From the NCBI GenBank assembly GCA_900551415.1, contig URWB01000038.1:1-18367 (forward strand): 18,367 nucleotides of DNA, given 5' to 3'. The notes beneath the pieces are model-generated. The model worked only from the letters and a program-made list of their open reading frames with translations. It was not told where the DNA came from and made no database searches. This document shows positions 14,252-18,367 of this stretch, piece after piece (the stretch's first letter is position 1; each line of letters begins with the position of its first letter). The translations under genes and the position numbers were made by a program. The DNA is from an uncultured Eubacteriales bacterium (GTDB lineage Bacteria > Bacillota > Clostridia > Peptostreptococcales > Anaerovoracaceae).

Positions 14252-14974
14252 TCACTCGATGCCGCCAAGTAAATGATGCAGGATCCGCTTGCGGTCGTCG
14301 AGAAACAGCTTTGTGATCCGATAGCTTTCTGTTTCTTCATACGCGCAAGGACGGATGCCGTTTGCATCAAAACACAAAATTTCAGCCTCCGGCATCGCCA
14401 GTAAAATCGGCGAATGGGACGCAATGATAAACTGAGAGCCCTGTGCCGCACAGCGCGCGATCTCTACCAGCAGGCTCATCTGCCGCTGCGGGGAAAGTGC
14501 AGCCTCCGGCTCATCTAACAGATACAGCCCTTGCGGGCGGAACTCCTGCTGTGCCAGTGCCAAAAAACTCTCGCCATGCGATTTTCGGTGATAGCCCGCT
14601 GACAGGCACTGCAATTCTGCATAGTTTTCTTCCTGTGTTGCCACATTGTAAAAACTTTCTGCTCGCAAAAAATATCCCCATTTGGCACGCCGCGCACCGC
14701 GTACAAGCCGCAGTGCCTCCGCAAGCCCGGAATGAGAATCATAAGTAGAAAAGCTATAGTTCTTCGTTCCGCCCTCCGGGTTAAACCCCTGGGCAACCGC
14801 GATGGCCTCCAGCAGCGTTGACTTGCCGCTGCCGTTTTCACCGGCAAAAAAGGTGACCGGACTATGGAACTCCAGTCTCTCGATCGCTTGTATCGCATGA
14901 ATGCTGCGCAGATAATCCCGCGCATCAATCTCACTCCAGTCAATCTCCAAGCTCTGAATCAACAATTCCTGCAT
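14252..14974 (-). CDS. Stand-alone AAA/ABC-type ATPase (COG3910-like)
   Basis: This 240-aa soluble ATPase has a complete SMC/ABC-type nucleotide site. Walker A is GENGSGKST (45-53), a degenerate signature motif SHGESF lies at 132-137, Walker B is LYLLDEPEAALS (150-161), and the H-loop histidine is H187 in IIASHSPIL. There is no membrane domain and no transporter partner beside it. It resembles the single-domain predicted ATPases grouped in COG3910, whose cellular role is unknown. The ATG at 14974 follows GAGGTG. It is 84 bp downstream of folT with no clear promoter or terminator between, so co-transcription is possible. No nuclease or other companion that would mark it as a defence module is adjacent. 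Confidence 0.85.
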   Translation of the reverse strand: MQELLIQSLEIDWSEIDARDYLRSIHAIQAIERLEFHSPVTFFAGENGSGKSTLLEAIAVAQGFNPEGGTKNYSFSTYDSHSGLAEALRLVRGARRAKWGYFLRAESFYNVATQEENYAELQCLSAGYHRKSHGESFLALAQQEFRPQGLYLLDEPEAALSPQRQMSLLVEIARCAAQGSQFIIASHSPILLAMPEAEILCFDANGIRPCAYEETESYRITKLFLDDRKRILHHLLGGIE

Positions 14975-15058
14975 CCCGTCACCTCATGGATTTGATTTTC
15001 TTTTGTTTTCTATCCTGCCCTTATGGCAGCAGCTGCACTATCATACTCGCAGGTCCTT

Positions 15059-15565
15059 CTACGCCGTAAGGCTCGCCTTATGCCGCGCGAGCAGGCGGCT
15101 CATCGCACCGATGACGATAAACTCGACCGGAATCATGATCAAACACTGCACACTGCGCGTCACCAAAAGTGCCGTAAACGGTGAGCCGTACAGGACGGAG
15201 ATCCAGTAGGTGTTTACCAGAAGCCCGCAGCCAAGCTGCACGATTGCGATTGCGATCAAGATACGCAGCGGTGTCTGCTTCCTGTGCAGCAGCAGACCGT
15301 ACACCGCGCCGGTGATCACACAGGTCAGCGTAAAGCCCGGGAAGTAGGCGCCGATCGGGAACAGGATTGCACCGATGAAGTCGGCAATCCCGCCGACCAC
15401 CGCGCCGCCGATCGGTCCGTAAAGATAGGCTGCGATAAATACCGGCACAAACGTAAATCCGATTTTGAGATTCCACGCATTGATGGACAAAAACCGCGAT
15501 AGTACGATCGCCGCAGCAATCAGCGCAGCACAAGTAACCATAGCCTTCAAGTCTAATTTTTTCAT
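15059..15565 (-). CDS. folT: ECF transporter substrate-binding (S) component for folate, FolT-like
   Basis: S components of ECF transporters are small membrane proteins that capture a vitamin and dock onto a shared energy-coupling module. This one is 168 aa, very hydrophobic, with about five to six membrane segments. SRFLSINAWNLKIGFTFVPV (23-42) and YGPIGGAVVGGIADFIGAILFPIGAYFPGFTL (49-80) are typical of the folate family. The THF riboswitch directly upstream independently supports folate as substrate. The ECF ATPases and T component are not in the window, as usual for the group II type. The ATG at 15563-15565 follows GGAGG with 7-nt spacing; that site is perfectly complementary to a segment of the leader. 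Confidence 0.92.
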   Translation of the reverse strand: MKKLDLKAMVTCAALIAAAIVLSRFLSINAWNLKIGFTFVPVFIAAYLYGPIGGAVVGGIADFIGAILFPIGAYFPGFTLTCVITGAVYGLLLHRKQTPLRILIAIAIVQLGCGLLVNTYWISVLYGSPFTALLVTRSVQCLIMIPVEFIVIGAMSRLLARHKASLTA

Positions 15566-15662
15566 AAAAAAACCTCCTTTTTTCGAACTCTATGCAAGCC
15601 TATCCCACACGTCAATCGCGTGGCGCAGCCCGCACAAAATCCATCCTTGCGACAGTCGCCGC

Positions 15663-15671
15663 AAAAAGGAG
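15663..15671 (-). promoter_or_regulatory. Anti-Shine-Dalgarno element in the folT leader
   Basis: On the minus strand CTCCTTTTT (15663-15671) is an exact 9-nt complement of AAAAAGGAG (15574-15582), which includes the folT ribosome binding site. Pairing would hide that site. The element begins about 20 nt after the riboswitch aptamer and can alternatively pair locally with the CAAAAGG at 15674-15680. That is a plausible switch between on and off states. No convincing terminator is present, so control of translation is the better guess. Confidence 0.5.
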
Positions 15672-15690
15672 AGCCTTTTGTCTCTGATTG

Positions 15691-15786
15691 CAGCAGCGGA
15701 TGCGGGTACGGCACCGCAGCAAGCTTGCTTTCGTCCGGCGGCAACTTCCCATCCGCCGGCACTTAACACGCCGTCCCTACTCTGTC
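15691..15786 (-). ncRNA. Tetrahydrofolate (THF) riboswitch, folE/folT-type aptamer
   Basis: Read on the minus strand, the leader contains the conserved blocks of the THF riboswitch in order: AGAGTAGGGACGGCG, TGTTAAGTG, the P3 stem CCGGCGG/CCGCCGG around the loop ATGGGAAGTTG, GGACGAAAGC, GCGGTGCCGTACC and CGCATCCGCTGCTGC. P2 forms between ACGGC and GCCGT. This is the aptamer class found upstream of folate transporter and folate synthesis genes in Firmicutes. By analogy, THF or related reduced folates would switch folT off. The aptamer starts almost exactly at the predicted transcription start. Confidence 0.92.
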
Positions 15787-15788
15787 TA

Positions 15789-15794
15789 GTTATA
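15789..15794 (-). promoter_or_regulatory. Likely -10 box of the folT promoter
   Basis: TATAAC on the minus strand lies about 7 nt before the start of the THF aptamer and just after the hepT stop codon at 15803. A -35 element would fall in the last hepT codons, and I do not see a good match, so transcription from the upstream genes may also contribute. Confidence 0.45.
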
Positions 15795-15802
15795 ATTTCC
15801 TT

Positions 15803-16147
15803 CTATCTCAAATGATTTTCACAGAAAGCGCTCAGTTCCGGAATATCCTCACTGACAACCTCCCATAAAATATCAAAATCGAAAGACCCATATTTATGTG
15901 CAACAATATTGCGCATCTGCTTGATATCTTTCCAAGGCATTTCCGGATATGCGGTCTTAAAATCATCCGATAATATCCCTACCAATTCACCAATTTGAAG
16001 AACGCAAAGAGCCAATGCATTTCGATGGGTACTGCTTGCATCAAATTTTTCTCTCTCATTCGAGATTTCTTGCAGTGTCCTGTCAATTTCCAAACAGTAA
16101 TCCAACATGTGCTGCAGTATGCTGCTGTCACGTGAACACTTAGGCAT
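15803..16147 (-). CDS. hepT: HepT-like ribonuclease toxin (DUF86)
   Basis: HepT toxins are HEPN-domain RNases that cut RNA when not neutralised by the nucleotidyltransferase MntA. This 114-aa all-helical protein has the diagnostic RX4HXY motif as R79, H84 and Y86 in QMRNIVAHKYGSFD; in characterised systems the motif tyrosine is AMPylated by the antitoxin. QIGELVGILSDDF (51-63) is another family segment. I chose the ATG at 16147, which overlaps the mntA stop by 8 nt and has AGGAGG 9 nt upstream. A TTG at 16171 could extend it by eight residues but has no advantage. The pair is AT-richer than the flanking housekeeping genes, in keeping with acquisition. Confidence 0.9.
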   Translation of the reverse strand: MPKCSRDSSILQHMLDYCLEIDRTLQEISNEREKFDASSTHRNALALCVLQIGELVGILSDDFKTAYPEMPWKDIKQMRNIVAHKYGSFDFDILWEVVSEDIPELSAFCENHLR

Positions 16148-16436
16148 ATAAGAGTACCTCCTCGCCCGCAATCTCCTGCAAAAACTCTCGGTCTAAACTT
16201 GCTGTCGTGACCACATCAACATTTTTACCAAATGCATCCAAAAGTGCATTAATCAGTCCGCCAAACGCAAAGCCTTTAACTTTACCTTTGTCTATGCGAA
16301 AGTCCAAATCAGACTCTGCCGTAGCTTCACCTCGAGCGTAGGAGCCGAACAAATAAACGCGTTCGACACCATAGGCCGCTGCGATCGGCTTCACTTTTTC
16401 GCGAATTTCTTCGAGTGTATACAGTTTGTCACTCAT
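16140..16436 (-). CDS. mntA: MntA-like nucleotidyltransferase antitoxin
   Basis: This 98-aa minimal nucleotidyltransferase is the antitoxin partner of HepT. It transfers AMP from ATP to the HepT active-site tyrosine. The GSX10DXD motif is intact: G31-S32 in LFGSYARGEA, and D43 and D45 in SDLDF. A third acidic residue, D74 in VDVVTT, completes the metal site, so it should be active. An AAGGAG site precedes the ATG at 16436. It overlaps hepT by 8 nt, the usual arrangement for the pair. It begins 43 nt after the mutase stop, with no promoter visible in between, so it may be read from the upstream transcript. Confidence 0.9.
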   Translation of the reverse strand: MSDKLYTLEEIREKVKPIAAAYGVERVYLFGSYARGEATAESDLDFRIDKGKVKGFAFGGLINALLDAFGKNVDVVTTASLDREFLQEIAGEEVLLYA

Positions 16437-16479
16437 TTGCCTCGCTCCTTCCCACTCCCGGTATAAGCCTGCGGTATCT

Positions 16480-18084
16480 TTATTTTACCACAATCTGCGT
16501 ATACTTGCGCAAAAAATCTTTGATTTCGTTCAAAATATTTTCGCAGCTGCCTTGGCTGACTTCCACATTCAGCGGCATGATCGGGTCATGCAGCGATTTG
16601 CGCAGCAGGCACCAACCGGTCGTGTCTGCGTTACGGACATTGAGGCGCACGCCTTCGTAATTCGGCTCCACCAGAGAAAATCCGCGTGCTGCCTGCTCCG
16701 GTGCCGAGGCCCAGGTCTTGAGGTCTGCAAGCACCTGTTCGCCGTATGCCGCAAAATCTTCGCCGCTGATCGGGAACCGCACCTCCAGCGCTTCTTTCGG
16801 TTCCGCAAGCGATGCCAGCAGAACGTCGATACCGACCCCCTTTTGCGCCAGCTGCGCCGCCTTGATGACGATTTTGGTCGCCAGATACGCGCCGTCATCG
16901 AGGAAGTAGTTTTCTTTATATGCCGCGTGTCCCGAGGTTTCAATCGCCAGCTGGCTGTTGATACCCTCCTTGTTCAGCGCAATCGACTTGTTGATGACGT
17001 TTTTGTAGCCGCGTTTGAACCGCAGATGCTTGAGTCCGAGGCAATCCTCCAGATATACCGTCAATTCGTCACTGGTAATGCTGTCGGTCACCACTGTCGT
17101 ACCCGGATGCTCGACCGCGATCAGCGCGGCCGCCATGGCAACGATGGCATTACGGCTGATTTCCCTGCCATTTTTATCAACCGCAGATGAGCGATCCACA
17201 TCTGTATCAAAAATCAGACCGAAGTCCGCGCCGCTTTCCACAACGCGGCGGCTGATAGACTGCATCGCTTCCTTGTTCTCCGGATTCGGCTGGTGATTCG
17301 GAAAATGCCCGTCCGGCTCCAAAAACTGACTCGCCGATACATCCGCGCCCAGCGGCGCCAGAATCTGCTCCGCGTAGAACCCGCCCGCGCCGTTCCCCGC
17401 GTCAACGACGATTTTCAGACCGGCAAGCGGCTTGTCCGGCGTCTGCGGATGGCGCACCTCTGCGATGATTTTTTCTCGAAGGTGCGCGGCATAGCTTGCG
17501 ATCAGGTCTTTTTTATGTACGCTGCCGGTTTTGCTTCCGGCTTCAGGTGCGGACTTGTCACAGCCGTCGTTTCCTGTGACTGCGTCACTCCCATTCTCCG
17601 CGCAGTCGAGTCTGTCAAAATGATCGTCCAGATTCTCACACTGCGCGCAGTCGATGATATGACTGATGTCCTCCTTGTTGAGTCCTCCGTCCCGGTCAAA
17701 ATATTTGAAGCCGTTGCGATTGAACGGCAGGTGACTGGCGGTGATCATGATCGCGCCGTCACAGCGGTAATCTTCAAAAATAGTAGACATAAACATTGCC
17801 GGTGTGGACGCCAGACCGCAGTCATAGACCGTCGCGCCGATTTCCTGCAGTGCCATAAGAATCGCCGATTTGAGGCTTTCCGCGCTGAGCCTGCTGTCAT
17901 GTCCCACCGATATCGTCAAGTCCTGCGGCGCTTTTTGCAGCTTTTCACTGAGCCAAAGCACAAAGCCCTTCGTCAGTCGCGTCGTTTCCTCCGCGCCGAG
18001 GTTCACAGTCTCTCCTGCGACACCCTCCATTGCGATCCCGCGGATATCGCTGCCGTTTTGTAATTTTTGATAATTGTAACGCAT
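16480..18084 (-). CDS. Phosphoglucomutase/phosphomannomutase family protein
   Basis: This alpha-D-phosphohexomutase moves phosphate between C1 and C6 of a hexose phosphate, making precursors for envelope sugars or linking glucose-1-P to glycolysis. All four signature loops are present in 534 aa. The phosphoserine loop is ITASHLPFNRNGF with Ser117, and the metal loop is DTDVDR with D293, D295 and D297. The sugar-binding loop is ETSGHAA (382-388). The phosphate-binding RNADTTGWCLLRKS is near the C-terminus. Choosing between glucose and mannose specificity is not safe by eye. Residues about 150-190 form a polar, Gly/Ser/Asp-rich insertion (ENGSDAVTGNDGCDKSAPEA) that looks unlike the rest of the fold. 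The ATG at 18084 follows AGGAGA. Confidence 0.9.
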   Translation of the reverse strand: MRYNYQKLQNGSDIRGIAMEGVAGETVNLGAEETTRLTKGFVLWLSEKLQKAPQDLTISVGHDSRLSAESLKSAILMALQEIGATVYDCGLASTPAMFMSTIFEDYRCDGAIMITASHLPFNRNGFKYFDRDGGLNKEDISHIIDCAQCENLDDHFDRLDCAENGSDAVTGNDGCDKSAPEAGSKTGSVHKKDLIASYAAHLREKIIAEVRHPQTPDKPLAGLKIVVDAGNGAGGFYAEQILAPLGADVSASQFLEPDGHFPNHQPNPENKEAMQSISRRVVESGADFGLIFDTDVDRSSAVDKNGREISRNAIVAMAAALIAVEHPGTTVVTDSITSDELTVYLEDCLGLKHLRFKRGYKNVINKSIALNKEGINSQLAIETSGHAAYKENYFLDDGAYLATKIVIKAAQLAQKGVGIDVLLASLAEPKEALEVRFPISGEDFAAYGEQVLADLKTWASAPEQAARGFSLVEPNYEGVRLNVRNADTTGWCLLRKSLHDPIMPLNVEVSQGSCENILNEIKDFLRKYTQIVVK

Positions 18085-18156
18085 ATTTTCTCCTATTGCT
18101 TTATTTATTTTTCATTTATGCTTCGTGGCATCCTGCCCTCTTGCCGTATCCGGTGC

Positions 18157-18366
18157 TTAAACCGCATGCATCAGCAGCCGCACCCCCGACAGGAACAAAA
18201 AGCAGACCACGAACCAGATCGCGGTAAACGTCGGGCAGATCTGCCCCAGCACATTGCCAGGCTGCGCGGAATAGTCCCAGACATGCCAGCCGAACTTCAC
18301 ATTGACCAGCAGGCCGACCGCCAGTTCGTAGACCGTAATGATGACCGCGCCCGCCAGCGAGCTGAC
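18157..18366 (-). CDS. C-terminus of a CmpB-type putative ABC-transporter membrane protein, cut by window edge
   Basis: The last 69 residues of a membrane protein are visible. They run from an AGAVIITVYELAVGLLVN segment through KFGWHVWDYSAQPGNVLGQICP to a hydrophobic segment ending in LLMHAV. The WNVWDYS...P.N.LGQICL-type core is characteristic of the family named putative ABC-transporter type IV (CmpB; Pfam PF06541), whose function is not established. The stop is at 18157-18159, 72 bp before the mutase start, with no terminator in between, so the two genes may be co-transcribed. The N-terminal part lies beyond the window. Confidence 0.75.
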   Translation of the reverse strand, partial: VSSLAGAVIITVYELAVGLLVNVKFGWHVWDYSAQPGNVLGQICPTFTAIWFVVCFLFLSGVRLLMHAV

Positions 18367-18367
18367 C

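Overview
The window looks like a chromosomal segment of a Gram-positive anaerobe of the Clostridia type (Firmicutes). The evidence is a class B sortase, sigma-A promoters close to consensus, strong AGGAGG ribosome binding sites, a tetrahydrofolate riboswitch ahead of an ECF-type folate S component, and histidine degradation by the FtcD/FchA folate route. No species can be named from the sequence alone. Almost every gene is on the minus strand; the only supported plus-strand gene is a GNAT acetyltransferase near position 12030.

Reading from the left edge (genes run right to left): (1) larE-larB-larC (1673 to the left edge) make and load the nickel-pincer nucleotide cofactor of lactate racemase-type enzymes, driven by a good promoter at 1842-1870. 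(2) An AT-richer island (about 1977-2903) holds a small helix-turn-helix protein and an ORF6N-domain protein behind a perfect TTGACA-N17-TATAAT promoter that overlaps an inverted repeat. (3) A class B sortase (3119-3856) is followed by a strong bidirectional terminator. (4) The histidine utilisation cluster hutH-hutU-hutI-fchA-ftcD-gntR occupies 11622 down to 3976. It converts histidine to urocanate, imidazolonepropionate and formiminoglutamate. The formimino group then goes to tetrahydrofolate, giving glutamate, ammonia and 5,10-methenyl-THF. The GntR/FCD regulator at its end is the likely local regulator. The hutH control region has a promoter with a CodY-like box in its spacer and a palindrome just downstream.

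(5) The gap between hutH and the plus-strand GNAT gene contains a degenerate 8-bp tandem repeat and the GNAT promoter. (6) A secreted C69-family dipeptidase (12589-14100) shares a bidirectional terminator with the GNAT gene. (7) A stand-alone ABC-type AAA ATPase (14252-14974) comes next. (8) A FolT-like folate transporter S component (15059-15565) follows a well-conserved THF riboswitch (15691-15786), with an apparent anti-Shine-Dalgarno element in the leader. (9) A HepT/MntA toxin-antitoxin pair (15803-16436) lies next. (10) A phosphoglucomutase/phosphomannomutase (16480-18084) and the C-terminus of a membrane protein of the CmpB-type putative ABC-transporter family complete the window.

Two functional threads connect the genes. 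Histidine catabolism here consumes and charges tetrahydrofolate, and the same neighbourhood carries a folate importer controlled by a THF-sensing RNA. The secreted dipeptidase, hut operon and CodY-like box fit amino-acid and peptide fermentation. I found no CRISPR array, tRNA, rRNA, insertion sequence or prophage. I saw no clearly novel system; the best second-look items are the folT leader RNA, the hutH control region with its tandem repeats, and the hairpin encoded inside the ORF6N gene.
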